Shown here one piece after another: positions 8,160 through 16,745 of a DNA stretch of 64,000 bases (position 1 is its first letter; every line of letters starts with the position of its first letter). Below the pieces are notes generated by a model. That model had not been told where the DNA came from. It saw only the letters and a list, made by a program, of their open reading frames with translations, and ran no database searches. The position numbers were made by a program, and so were the translations under genes. The DNA is from Halobaculum magnesiiphilum (GTDB lineage: Archaea; Halobacteriota; Halobacteria; Halobacteriales; Haloferacaceae): NCBI RefSeq assembly GCF_019823105.1, contig NZ_CP081958.1, positions 2,480,001 to 2,544,000 of the forward strand. The letters run 5' to 3'.

Positions 8160-9352
8160 CGTCGCACCTCCGCGGTCGGGTCGAGCACGTCGCGCAGCGC
8201 GTCGCCGAGCACGGACATGGCGGCGACCGTACACACCAGCGGGATCGCGGCGAAGAGGACCGTCCACCACAGCTCGGGGAACCGAGAGAAGCCGATCGCG
8301 ATGGTCGACCCCCACGACTGCGCGAGGGGGTTGGTGAACCCGAGGTAGGCGATCCCCGCCTCGACGAGCACGAGCGTCGGCATCCGGTTCGCGACGGCGG
8401 CGACGACGGTGTCGGAGACGTTCGGGATCACGTGCCGGCGGACGATCTGCGGGTCGCTCACGCCGGCGTCGCGGGCGGCGCGGACGTACCCCGTGTCCAC
8501 CCGCGAGGCGGCCGCGCTCCTGACGAGGCGGGCGGTGCCGTCCCAGTCGAACAGCCCGAACACGACGACGATCGTCACCAGGCTCCGGCTGAACGACTCC
8601 TGTACCAACAGGACGACGAACACCGCGGGGACGACCCGCTGGAGGTCGACGTACCGCATCAGGAGGGCGTCGACCCGGCCGCCGTAGTAGGCCGCGACCG
8701 TGCCGACGAGGACGGCCGCCGGGACGACGAGCGCGGCCGTGACCAGCGATACCTGGACGGCGACGCGGGCGCCCTCGACGATCAGGTGGATCATCCCGTG
8801 ACCGTCGACGGTCGTCCCGAGCGGGAAGTGCCACGTTCCTGGGCACATGTCGCCGTCGCGCGACGCCAGGCAGTACGGAATCGTCGGCGACATCTCGATG
8901 CCGGTCCAGGCGGGCGGCTGGGCCGCCGGCACGCCGTAGGGGATGCCCTCGGTCGACTCGATCCCGAGCGCCGACAGCGTCCACACGCCGAACGTCGCGG
9001 CGTACCACAGGACCAGCAGGTACGCGGCCGACGCGAGCGCCGCCGGCTTCCGGCGGAGCCGCCGCCAGTAGCGCCGCCGCAGGTCGGGGCGACGCGCCAG
9101 CGGCGCCAGCGCCCAGCCGACGACCGCAAGCGACGCGTAGTAGAGGTACTCGATGATCCCGGTCGAGACGCCCCAGAAGGGGACGAGCCCGGTCGGGGTG
9201 ACGAACGCTTCCCACAGCGCGGCGGCCGCGAGCACCGCCCAGACGGCGAACAGCGCGGCCGTCCGTGGGGAGATCGGGGCTCGGTCGGCGAGCCCGCGAT
9301 CGCCGGCCTCGACGGCGAATCGGTCCTCGGAGGGGTCGCGCGTCTCGCTCAC
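8156..9352 (-). CDS. Dipeptide-class ABC transporter permease (DppC/OppC type)
   Basis: A 398-aa inner-membrane permease. It has an N-terminal TM, a ~100-residue external loop and a BPD_transp_1 domain from about residue 190 (HLIVEGARVAVQVSL), with the EAA loop VRAARDAGVSDPQIVRRHVIPN that contacts the ATPases. The start is the GTG at 9352 (VSETRDPSED). Upstream in-frame codons are Arg/Pro-rich and cover the divergent promoter. It is first in the minus-strand operon, and its partner permease is on the opposite strand at 9711. Confidence 0.85.
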   Translation of the reverse strand: MSETRDPSEDRFAVEAGDRGLADRAPISPRTAALFAVWAVLAAAALWEAFVTPTGLVPFWGVSTGIIEYLYYASLAVVGWALAPLARRPDLRRRYWRRLRRKPAALASAAYLLVLWYAATFGVWTLSALGIESTEGIPYGVPAAQPPAWTGIEMSPTIPYCLASRDGDMCPGTWHFPLGTTVDGHGMIHLIVEGARVAVQVSLVTAALVVPAAVLVGTVAAYYGGRVDALLMRYVDLQRVVPAVFVVLLVQESFSRSLVTIVVVFGLFDWDGTARLVRSAAASRVDTGYVRAARDAGVSDPQIVRRHVIPNVSDTVVAAVANRMPTLVLVEAGIAYLGFTNPLAQSWGSTIAIGFSRFPELWWTVLFAAIPLVCTVAAMSVLGDALRDVLDPTAEVRR

Positions 9353-9710
<358 letters not shown>

Positions 9711-10664
9711 GTGAGCCGTCGCGACTTCCTCGTTCGTCGGATCGGTTGGGCGGTGTTCGTCGTCTGGGTCGTGATCACCGGGATGTTCCTCGCGCTCGTC
9801 GCCGCCCCGGACCACAACCTCAGCATCCTGCAGTACGGGCTCCCGCCGGACGAGGCGCGCCGCGTCGCCGAGCAGTACCGCGAGCGGATGCACTACGACG
9901 AGCCGTTGCTTCGGCGATACGCCCACTGGCTGTGGGAGCTGGGGACGTTCCAGTTCGGCCGGTCGTACGTCCAGGGCCGGCCGGTGAACGCCATCCTCGC
10001 GCCGGCGCTGCGGCTCACCCTCCTGTATCTCGTCCCGGGGGTCGCCCTCGCGTCGCTGGCGGGCGTCCTCGGCGGACTGGCCGCCTCGCTGTGGCGCGGC
10101 ACCGTCGGCCGCGTCGCGAGCGCGTTCGGTCACCTCGGCGCCGCCTTCCCGGCGTTCCTCCTCGCGGAGGCGCTCGCGCTGCTGGCGGCCGGCGAGGCGG
10201 GCGCGATCGCGCGCTGGAACCCGGACGTCGGCGCGTTCGGGGGGTCGAACCCGACCGTCCTCGCAATCGCGGTCGGCGTCGTCGCGACGACGCTGGGGGC
10301 GACGCTCCTGCAGTATGCCGCCGCCGAGACCGACTCCGTGGCGGGGACGCCGTTCGTGAAGCGGCTCCGGGCCAACGGCGCGCCGCCGCGGCGGATCGCC
10401 GCGCACGTGCTCCGCAACGCCGCCCCGCCGCTGGTCGCGCTGTTCTCCATCCGCGTGCTCGCGGTCCTGCTGCTCGGGGTCTACCTCGTCGAGGCGGCGC
10501 TGGGGATCCCCGGGTTCGGCGAGGTGACGCTGACGGCGATCCGCGACCGCGACATCGCCGTCGTGCTCGCGGCCACACTGATCACGACGCTGCTCGGGGT
10601 GTTCGGCACGCTCGTGGAGGACGTGGTGACCGTGACGATCGACCCCCGTTCCGGGTCAGAGTGA
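9711..10664 (+). CDS. Dipeptide-class ABC transporter permease (DppB/OppB type)
   Basis: A 317-aa permease beginning VSRRDFLVRRIGWAVFVVWVVI, the classic OppB N-terminus with the first TM, so GTG 9711 is the likely start. The external loop carries NLSILQYGLPPDEARRVAEQ and LGTFQFGRSYVQGRPV, and the cytoplasmic EAA-type loop is FVKRLRANGAPPRRIAAHVLRN. It pairs with the divergent DppC homologue. No periplasmic/lipoprotein substrate-binding gene is found within 10 kb on either side. Confidence 0.85.
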   Translation: MSRRDFLVRRIGWAVFVVWVVITGMFLALVAAPDHNLSILQYGLPPDEARRVAEQYRERMHYDEPLLRRYAHWLWELGTFQFGRSYVQGRPVNAILAPALRLTLLYLVPGVALASLAGVLGGLAASLWRGTVGRVASAFGHLGAAFPAFLLAEALALLAAGEAGAIARWNPDVGAFGGSNPTVLAIAVGVVATTLGATLLQYAAAETDSVAGTPFVKRLRANGAPPRRIAAHVLRNAAPPLVALFSIRVLAVLLLGVYLVEAALGIPGFGEVTLTAIRDRDIAVVLAATLITTLLGVFGTLVEDVVTVTIDPRSGSE

Positions 10665-10712
10665 ACGGTCCGCGGTCGGGGCCGGGACCGGGAAGAGGAT
10701 CGGGAGCCCTCC

Positions 10713-11651
10713 TCAGCCCATGCCGCCGTCGACGGCGTGGCGGTTCGTCCCGGGGATCGCCGACACCCGCACGTCGGACAGCCCGGCCTCGGTGAACCAG
10801 TCGCGGACGGCCTCGGGCGCGTGGGCGTCGCCGTGGCCGCTCGCGAGCCCGTGGGCCGCCGCCGCGACCGTCGCCTCGCCGCGGTCGTCGGCCGCGTCGC
10901 CGGCGTCGAACACGTCCGTCGCGACGACGGCGCCGTCGCCGTCGAGGAGGTCGGCGGCGACCGAGCAGGTCGCGCGCGCCTCCGCAGGGTCCATCGTCGA
11001 GAGCGCGTCGCCGAGGAACGCCACGTCGAAGCCGGGATCCAGCGTCGCGGGAACGCCCTCGTGGATCCGAACGTCGTCGCCGTGGACCCGGCCGAGTCGA
11101 TCGGCCGTCGCCGGCGACGCGACCAGCGTCGCGTCGAGGCCGCGGGCGGCGAACTCCCGGGCGTGCACGCCCGACCCGCCGCACAGGTCGACGACGGACT
11201 CTGCGTCGGGGGCGGTCCGCACCGCCGCGGTGACGCACGCGCGGACGGTCGCCTCGTCGGTGGCGTAGTGGGCGCCGAGCGCGTTCGCCTCCCAGTCGTC
11301 GTGGCGCTCGGGCGGGACGCCCGTCTCCAGCGTCTCGGGCAGGCCCACCAGCTCGTCGAGGCGGTCGAGCTCGTGGGGGATCGACCCGATCGAGCGCACG
11401 TCGCGCTTGGCGAGCAGGCCGAGCGCGCGGTTCGTCGGCTCGTACTCGTCGCCGACGGCCTCGAAAAAGCCCAGGTCCGCGAGCGCCCCGACCAGTCGCC
11501 GCGCCTGCGGCTCGGCGACCTCGGTTTTCGCCGCGACCTCGGCCGGGGTTCCGGCGCTCGACAGCAACGCCTCCAGCGCCCCCGTTCGACGGGCCGCCCG
11601 CAGCAGCAGCAACGCCTCGGTCCCCGGCCCCCTCCGCTCGTCGGTCGGCAT
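10713..11651 (-). CDS. SAM-dependent methyltransferase with N-terminal winged-helix domain
   Basis: A 312-aa protein. Residues ~10-80 look like the winged-helix dimerisation domain of O-methyltransferases (LLRAARRTGALEALLSSAG, VAEPQARRLVGALADLGFF). Residues ~140-300 form a Rossmann methyltransferase with VVDLCGGSGVHAREFAARG as SAM motif I and DVAFLGDALSTM as motif IV. The substrate is unknown. A strong TATA box (ATATATAA, 11679-11686) lies 30 bp before ATG 11651 and indicates a leaderless mRNA. The length fits this methyltransferase group. Confidence 0.75.
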   Translation of the reverse strand: MPTDERRGPGTEALLLLRAARRTGALEALLSSAGTPAEVAAKTEVAEPQARRLVGALADLGFFEAVGDEYEPTNRALGLLAKRDVRSIGSIPHELDRLDELVGLPETLETGVPPERHDDWEANALGAHYATDEATVRACVTAAVRTAPDAESVVDLCGGSGVHAREFAARGLDATLVASPATADRLGRVHGDDVRIHEGVPATLDPGFDVAFLGDALSTMDPAEARATCSVAADLLDGDGAVVATDVFDAGDAADDRGEATVAAAAHGLASGHGDAHAPEAVRDWFTEAGLSDVRVSAIPGTNRHAVDGGMG

Positions 11652-11678
11652 GACTCGTTCCCGATGCTTCGACGGCGA

Positions 11679-11686
11679 ATATATAA
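11679..11686 (-). promoter_or_regulatory. TATA box of the methyltransferase gene
   Basis: ATATATAA on the plus strand (palindromic in character), centred ~30 bp upstream of ATG 11651. It is the clearest TATA element in the window and fixes that start as leaderless. Confidence 0.7.
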
Positions 11687-11749
11687 GGGCGTCTCTCCGC
11701 CCGCCGCGGACGCGCTGGGCGCCCCGGCGCCGACGCGCCCGCCGCCGAC

Positions 11750-12406
11750 TCAGCCCTCGCCGTCGCCCCCCCGCATCGGCACGAACCGGACGCCGCCGTG
11801 GTCCTCGCGCTCGACGCCGTCTCCGTCGACCCGCAGGGACACGAGCCGCTGGCCGCCGCCGAGCCGTCCGCCGTCGGCGTCGACGGGCGCGACGACCCGG
11901 CCGCCCTCGCGGACCTGATCGACCACGGGGTCGGGGATCTCCGGGGCCGCGCAGGTGAGATACGCCGCGTCGTAGGGCGCGTGCTCGGGCCACCCCTCCC
12001 GACCGTCGCCGACGCGGACGCGGACGGCGTCGTAGCCGAGCCGCGAGAGCCGGTCGCGCGCGTCCGCCGCCAGGTCAGGATCGTACTCGACGGAGTACAC
12101 CCCGCCGGGGGCGACGAGTTCGGCCGTCACCGCGGCGTGGTAGCCGCAGCCGGTTCCGACCTCCACCACGTCGTCGCCCGCCTCGACCTCCAGCAGCGAG
12201 CACATCAGCCCCACTACCGACGGCGCGCTTGCGGTCTGCCCGTCGCCGATGGGCACGGGACGGTCGGCGTACGCCGCCTCGACGCCCTCGTCGGGAACGA
12301 ACTCGTGGCGCGGTACGGCCCGCAGGGCCGCGAGGGCCGCCGAGTCGACGTCCGGTCGTCGGCCCAGCCGGTCGACCATGCGCTCGCGGGCTGTCTCGGG
12401 GTCCAT
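11750..12406 (-). CDS. pcm: Protein-L-isoaspartate O-methyltransferase (canonical)
   Basis: This 218-aa PIMT repairs L-isoaspartyl damage by SAM-dependent methylation. Motifs in order are VPRHEFVPDE, the catalytic-loop region DGQTASAPSVVGLM (the Gln-Thr-x-Ser core of PIMTs), motif I VVEVGTGCGYHAAVTAEL and APYDAAYLTCAAPEIP. It is closer to the standard family than the paralogue at 3895-4668. The gene directly precedes the methyltransferase gene on the same strand, with ~100 bp between them. ATG 12406 agrees with the usual N-terminus. Confidence 0.9.
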   Translation of the reverse strand: MDPETARERMVDRLGRRPDVDSAALAALRAVPRHEFVPDEGVEAAYADRPVPIGDGQTASAPSVVGLMCSLLEVEAGDDVVEVGTGCGYHAAVTAELVAPGGVYSVEYDPDLAADARDRLSRLGYDAVRVRVGDGREGWPEHAPYDAAYLTCAAPEIPDPVVDQVREGGRVVAPVDADGGRLGGGQRLVSLRVDGDGVEREDHGGVRFVPMRGGDGEG

Positions 12407-12463
12407 ACCGGTACTTCGGGCGCCGAACGCAAAATCGCTTGTCCGGCTCGGTGCTTCGGTGGA

Positions 12464-13540
12464 CTACGGCTCCCGGAGGCCGTCGATCAGCTCTCGGAAC
12501 GCCGCGCCGTCGAGGGATGCGGAGGCGCCGGCCCAGGCGGCGTACCGGACGCCCTCCTCGGCCCACAGCGCCTCCCACGCCCCGTGGTCCTCCGTGAGCG
12601 CGGCGTAGTACGCGTCGGTCCCGCGGAGGTCGATCCGCTCGCGCGTCTCGGCCGATTGGTCGGCCGGCTCCGGCGGGATATCGGGGGCGAGCGAGCTGTC
12701 GGGCGCGGCCGCGGTGATCCAGAGGTGGTCGCTCGCGTTCGCGCGGTTTCGGAACACCAGCTCGACGGCGTCGGCGTCGGGGAACGCGAGCGCCGAGTCG
12801 AGGACGACGGCGTCGCCGCCGGGAACCAGCGGCCTGACGGGCGGGTCGTGCGCGAGCGACGCCAACGAGACGGGACGGCTCCCGTCGTACGGTCGCGGCC
12901 CGGAGTAGTCCCACAGGCCGTGGGGAACGCCCGGCGGGCGGCAGCCGAAGCGGACCCAGTAGTTCAGCGCGTGAAACGGCGCCCCGCGGACCCCGGCGCT
13001 GGCGGCGGCGTCGGCGCACGCGAACCCGTCTAGGACCGCGGCGAGTTCGTCGTCACCGAAGTCGCCGACGGTGACCGACACCTCGATCTGGGCGCGCTCG
13101 CGCTGGAGGCACGCGCCCCGTCTGTCCTCGTAGTCGGTGCCGAGCCACCCGACCGCGTCGCCGCAGTCGACCGGGGCGGGGTCGGGCGTCCGCCACAGCG
13201 GCGCGACGCTCGCGGCCGGCGGCGCCCAGTCGTAGAGGAACTGCTTGATCCGGAACGCGCGGTCGTCGCCGCGGACGACGGCCCGGACGCTGGCGGGGTT
13301 GCCGTCGCTCCAGGGCGTCTGGCCCAGTTCCTCCGCGCTCACGCCGTCGGGGCGGCCCGGCGGCTGTTCGGGGCGGTAGGTCACCGTCTCAACGGCGCAG
13401 TCGTCGGGGAGCGTCGTCGGCTCGTGGACGACGAAGTTCGCGTGCGCGGCGGCCGCTGTGAACGTCGTCTCGCGTGGCGGGTCGGCCGCGTCGGCGTCGG
13501 TCAGGCGGGCGCTCGGGTCGGCGACGCGCCAGCCGCTCAT
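12464..13540 (-). CDS. Conserved-type haloarchaeal hypothetical protein, 358 aa
   Basis: A soluble protein with no TM or signal. It opens MSGWRVADPSARLTDADAAD and contains a His/Trp-rich middle (FLYDWAPPAASVAPLWR, LNYWVRFG, HGLWDY). The C-terminal segment repeats aromatic patterns (DAYYAALTEDHGAWEALW). No family or catalytic motif was recognised. Codon use and acidity match the neighbours, so it is a genuine resident gene. It lies 57 bp upstream of pcm on the same strand and may be co-transcribed with it. Confidence 0.7.
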   Translation of the reverse strand: MSGWRVADPSARLTDADAADPPRETTFTAAAAHANFVVHEPTTLPDDCAVETVTYRPEQPPGRPDGVSAEELGQTPWSDGNPASVRAVVRGDDRAFRIKQFLYDWAPPAASVAPLWRTPDPAPVDCGDAVGWLGTDYEDRRGACLQRERAQIEVSVTVGDFGDDELAAVLDGFACADAAASAGVRGAPFHALNYWVRFGCRPPGVPHGLWDYSGPRPYDGSRPVSLASLAHDPPVRPLVPGGDAVVLDSALAFPDADAVELVFRNRANASDHLWITAAAPDSSLAPDIPPEPADQSAETRERIDLRGTDAYYAALTEDHGAWEALWAEEGVRYAAWAGASASLDGAAFRELIDGLREP

Positions 13541-13683
13541 CGTCGGCCCCCGCTGGGGGAGGGTCGGCGGGTTCGGGAACTGTCTCGCACGCTCCCGAGG
13601 TGAGCGAGACGGGTGAAAAGCGCTCGCTGAAGCTCGTTTCTATCGAGGATCCGAGGGGTGTCGCGAGGTCCGCGGCGCGCGAC

Positions 13684-14337
13684 CTACCAGGCGGACCAGG
13701 CGGCGGTCTTCGTGTCGCGGGCGTACACGCGCTTCACGTCCTTCGCGTACACCATGTCGCCCTCGTGGTCGAACTTCTCGTGGCGGTAGGCGTCGGCGGC
13801 CTCGTCGCGCACCTGCACGCCCTCGATCTCGATCTCGTCGTCGCCGAAGGAGACCGTCTTCCCGACCGTGAACTCGTAGTCGCCGGGGACGTACACCTTC
13901 AGGCTCCGGGTCTCGTCGCGCCGGCCGTCTTTCGGGTGGACGGTGATGTTGACGGCGACGTTGTCGACGACGCGCGTCCAGACGGTCTCGGCGTGGTCGA
14001 GGTCGGACTGGTCGACGCGGCGGTCGCCCGACAGCTCGATGGAGGTGACGCGAACCTGCTGGATCGCCTCCTCGGTCTCGACGATGAACTCGTCGCCGAC
14101 CGCGACCTCCTGTTCGGGTTCGCCGTCCAGCGTCGCGGTGTACGACTCGCCGTCCTGGGAGACGACCACGTCCACGTCGACGGTGGTCGGCTCGGGCACC
14201 TCGACCTTGTGGGTGTGGCCGCAGACCGTACACTGCACCGTGGCGTGACCGCCGGGCTTCAGCACCTCGTGGGGCGTCTCCTCGCCGCAGCCCGGGCACT
14301 CCGCGGGCACCTGCGAGGGAACGTCGGGATCGCTCAT
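13684..14337 (-). CDS. HVO_0476-family zinc finger protein
   Basis: A 217-aa protein with an N-terminal zinc ribbon (CPGCGEETPHEVLK at residues 14-27, then CTVCGHTHKVEVPEP) followed by a ~150-aa all-beta-looking domain (LDGEPEQEVAVGDEF, TRSLKVYVPGDYEFTVGK). The arrangement matches the uncharacterised archaeal HVO_0476 zinc-finger family. The molecular role is unknown. A nucleic-acid or translation role has been guessed from the ribbon only. ATG 14337 places the ribbon at the normal distance from the start. Confidence 0.8.
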   Translation of the reverse strand: MSDPDVPSQVPAECPGCGEETPHEVLKPGGHATVQCTVCGHTHKVEVPEPTTVDVDVVVSQDGESYTATLDGEPEQEVAVGDEFIVETEEAIQQVRVTSIELSGDRRVDQSDLDHAETVWTRVVDNVAVNITVHPKDGRRDETRSLKVYVPGDYEFTVGKTVSFGDDEIEIEGVQVRDEAADAYRHEKFDHEGDMVYAKDVKRVYARDTKTAAWSAW

Positions 14338-14520
14338 ACCCTCGCTACCGCGTCGCGCCGTAAGAAGCCTCGTTTCTCCGGATGCGCGTGTGGGTCGCTG
14401 TCGCGGTGCCGCCGTCGTTCCCGCGGTCGGAGCGCCGTCGCGCGTTAGCCGTTCCGCCGTCCCCGACGCGTCCCGGAGCCGAACCGCTATACGCCGGGCG
14501 GCCCAGTTACCGGTAGCCAG

Positions 14521-15465
14521 ATGACGACGCCTCCGGCCGACCCGGACCTCCGGCTCGCCGTCACGACGCGCGCGGAGACGTTCGAGCGCCTCCGCGACCG
14601 GCTCGCACCCCACGGCATCGCCGTCGAGCACGTCCGACCCGACGAGCGCGTGCTCCGGGTCGCCGGCGCGGACAGTGACGACCCCGACCGCGGGACCGAC
14701 GACCGCGCCGGCGACGGGGACACCGACGAGTTCGCCGGCTTCGACGCCGGCTGGGTGTACCCGTCGCGACTGATGGAGGGCGCCGTGATCGACACCCGCC
14801 TCGGCGTTCCGTGGGTGAACGATCGGGAGGCGGTGCTCGCCTCACGCAACAAGGCGGGGTCGCTCGCGCGGCTCGCCGACGCCGGACTCCCGACCCCGGA
14901 GACGCGGCTCGTCTCCAACCCCGTCGACGACGACGCGGTGCTCGGGGCCGCCGCGGAGATCGGCTATCCGCTGGTGGTCAAGCCCAACTCGACGACGCGC
15001 GGCGTCGGGGTCGCGAAGGTCTCGGACCCCGACTCGCTGCTCGGCGTGACCGACTACCTCGACCTGGTCCACGACTACCGCGCGACCGGCGACAAGTCGT
15101 ACCTGCTGCAGGCGTTCCTCCCCGACGCGACCGACTACCGGGCGATGGTGCTCGACGGCGAGTACGCCGGGGCCGTGGAGCGCCGGCTCCCGGAGGCGGC
15201 GCTGGCCGAGGGGAAGTGGAAGCACAACGTCCACCGCGGCGCCGTCGCGGAACGTGTCGACCTCCCCGAGGCGGCGCGTCGGCTCGCCGAGCGCGCGGCC
15301 GAGGCGCTCTCGATCCCGCTGCTCGGGGTCGACCTGCTGGAGGCGGACGGCCGGTTCGTCGTCTCCGAGACGAACGCCCGGCCGACGATCGACGCCGCCG
15401 AGAAGTACCGCGAGGGGTTCGACGCGGATCTGGCGGCGCTGGTCCGGCGGACGGCGACCCGGTAG
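14521..15465 (+). CDS. RimK-family ATP-grasp ligase
   Basis: A 314-aa ATP-grasp enzyme. N-terminal pre-ATP-grasp region to ~residue 105, then AGLPTPETRLV, YPLVVKPNSTTRGVGVAKV (ATP-binding lysine loop), YLLQAFLP and the metal-binding end GVDLLEADGRFVVSETNARP. These are the features of RimK/LysX alpha-L-glutamate or peptide ligases. The substrate is unclear; lysine biosynthesis (LysX), F420 glutamylation and protein glutamylation are all possible. A CTATACG box ~30 bp upstream supports ATG 14521. It is divergent from the HVO_0476-type gene. Confidence 0.8.
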   Translation: MTTPPADPDLRLAVTTRAETFERLRDRLAPHGIAVEHVRPDERVLRVAGADSDDPDRGTDDRAGDGDTDEFAGFDAGWVYPSRLMEGAVIDTRLGVPWVNDREAVLASRNKAGSLARLADAGLPTPETRLVSNPVDDDAVLGAAAEIGYPLVVKPNSTTRGVGVAKVSDPDSLLGVTDYLDLVHDYRATGDKSYLLQAFLPDATDYRAMVLDGEYAGAVERRLPEAALAEGKWKHNVHRGAVAERVDLPEAARRLAERAAEALSIPLLGVDLLEADGRFVVSETNARPTIDAAEKYREGFDADLAALVRRTATR

Positions 15466-15529
15466 CGTAACGGGACCGGAGACGGCGACCCGGGACGGTA
15501 ACGGAGGCTCGGGAACCCCGCCCGGGGAG

Positions 15530-15907
15530 CTACTCCACGTCGATGTCGGCGGAGGGCTCCAGCGCGTCGAAGGCGACCTCGAGGACGCCGTTGTTGAACG
15601 ACGCCGACGCGGAGTGCTCGTCGACGCGGACGGGAAGGCGGACGCGCTCGTCGAAGCGGCGGCCGGTGCCCTCCGCGGAGATCGTGAGCGTTCGGCCGTC
15701 GCACTGCAGGTCGATCCCCTCCTTGTCGACCCCGGGGAGGTCGGCGACGAGTCGGAGCGTCTCGCCCTCCTCGTACACCGACACGTGGGTCTCGTCGCCG
15801 AAGCCGGCGTCGCCGCCTGGCTCGCCGGCCGCGTCGGCCATCTCGCTCATCATCCGCTCGATCTCATCGAAGATGTCGCCGAACGGATCGTCGCGGTCGT
15901 CGCGCAT
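15530..15907 (-). CDS. Hsp20/alpha-crystallin small heat-shock protein
   Basis: A 125-aa chaperone of the sHSP family. A short N-terminal arm (DIFDEIERMMSEM) precedes an alpha-crystallin domain from ~residue 40 (THVSVYEEGETLRLVADLPGV ... RFDERVRLPVRVDEHSASASFNNGVLEVAF). The conserved GVLEV C-terminal signature is present. The C-terminal I-x-I anchor is replaced by ADIDVE. The TATA box at 15933-15941 sits 30 bp upstream. An IS6-type element begins ~18 bp beyond it and so has replaced the native upstream sequence. Confidence 0.85.
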   Translation of the reverse strand: MRDDRDDPFGDIFDEIERMMSEMADAAGEPGGDAGFGDETHVSVYEEGETLRLVADLPGVDKEGIDLQCDGRTLTISAEGTGRRFDERVRLPVRVDEHSASASFNNGVLEVAFDALEPSADIDVE

Positions 15908-15932
15908 GCTGGCCCGAGGTAGTTCGCTCCCC

Positions 15933-15941
15933 CGAATAAGC
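15933..15941 (-). promoter_or_regulatory. TATA box of hsp20
   Basis: CTTATTCGG on the minus strand, 26-34 bp upstream of ATG 15907. The target duplication of the insertion sequence starts at 15951, so only about 9 bp (room for the BRE) separate core promoter and transposon. Confidence 0.6.
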
Positions 15942-15950
15942 CTTCTCCCC

Positions 15951-15958
15951 CCGGCAGC
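15951..15958. repeat. Target-site duplication, left copy (CCGGCAGC)
   Basis: Exact 8-bp match to 16656-16663 on the other side of the insertion sequence. Confidence 0.85.
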
Positions 15959-16655
15959 GGCGGTGTTCAGATAAGGATGAAGAGTGAGGCGGAACGATAT
16001 TTGAGTGGTTCATGCTCGAAATCGCCCGCCTCAACGGAGGTAGCGACTGCTTCGAGTTAGATTTTCTGGAGCGAGAGGCGACACCCGAGCCCGCGATGAA
16101 GCTCGGTATCCGACTCCATCTGGCTGGACTATCACTTTCGGATACCGTTTCGATTCTCGATAGGTTGGGTGTCAAGCGCTGTCGGACGACCGTCCATAAC
16201 TGGGTGCAGAAGGCCGATCTACAGCCCCTCGATGGTGCGAACCCGGATCACGTCGCAGTTGACGAGACCGTGATCCAACTCAACGACGAACGCTTCTGGC
16301 TGTACGCTGCTGTCGATCCCAACACGAACCGATTGCTGCACGTCAAGCTCTCTCCGACGAGAAATCAAGCGATCACCGAGATGTTCCTCGCCGAACTCCG
16401 CGACAAACATCTCGTCGATAACGCGGTCTTTCTCGTCGATTCTGCACCGTGGCTGCAAGCAGCTCTCCACCGCCACAGCCTCGAGTACAGGTACGAGAAA
16501 CACGGTACTCGGAACAGCGTCGAACGTGTCTTTCGAGAACTAAAACGCCGAACCAACCAGTTCTCAAACTGTTTCAGCCACGCCGAAGCAGAGACTGCCG
16601 AAAATTGGCTTCAAGCGTTCGCCTTCGCATGGAATCAGCTTATCTGAACACTACC
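15959..16655 (+). mobile_element. Intact IS6-type insertion sequence (697 bp)
   Basis: Terminal inverted repeats of 17 bp match at 15 positions: GGCGGTGTTCAGATAAG at the left end (15959-15975), and the complement of GGTAGTGTTCAGATAAG at the right end (16639-16655). The element is bounded by an exact 8-bp direct repeat, CCGGCAGC, at 15951-15958 and 16656-16663, the duplication length typical of IS6 elements. It contains one complete DDE transposase gene. Its GC content is visibly lower than that of its surroundings. The complete ends, intact gene and exact duplication point to a recent, possibly still mobile insertion. Confidence 0.92.
16012..16647 (+). CDS. IS6-family transposase
   Basis: A 211-aa DDE transposase, full length for the haloarchaeal IS6 group. 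The catalytic triad is visible: first Asp in HVAVDETVIQL, second Asp in VFLVDSAPW, Glu in NSVERVFRELKRRT. An N-terminal helix-turn-helix segment (TVSILDRLGVKRCRTTVHNWV) would bind the ends. The stop lies within the right terminal repeat. Codon use is less GC-biased than in the neighbours, as expected for a mobile gene. Confidence 0.93.
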   Translation: MLEIARLNGGSDCFELDFLEREATPEPAMKLGIRLHLAGLSLSDTVSILDRLGVKRCRTTVHNWVQKADLQPLDGANPDHVAVDETVIQLNDERFWLYAAVDPNTNRLLHVKLSPTRNQAITEMFLAELRDKHLVDNAVFLVDSAPWLQAALHRHSLEYRYEKHGTRNSVERVFRELKRRTNQFSNCFSHAEAETAENWLQAFAFAWNQLI

Positions 16656-16663
16656 CCGGCAGC
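16656..16663. repeat. Target-site duplication, right copy (CCGGCAGC)
   Basis: Exact 8-bp match to 15951-15958. Confidence 0.85.
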
Positions 16664-16745
16664 GTCCGTCCGTCCGACAGCCCCGGTATCGTTCGTGATT
16701 TCGGGGGCGAACCGATTAACTCGGGACGGGATCGACTCCGACCGA

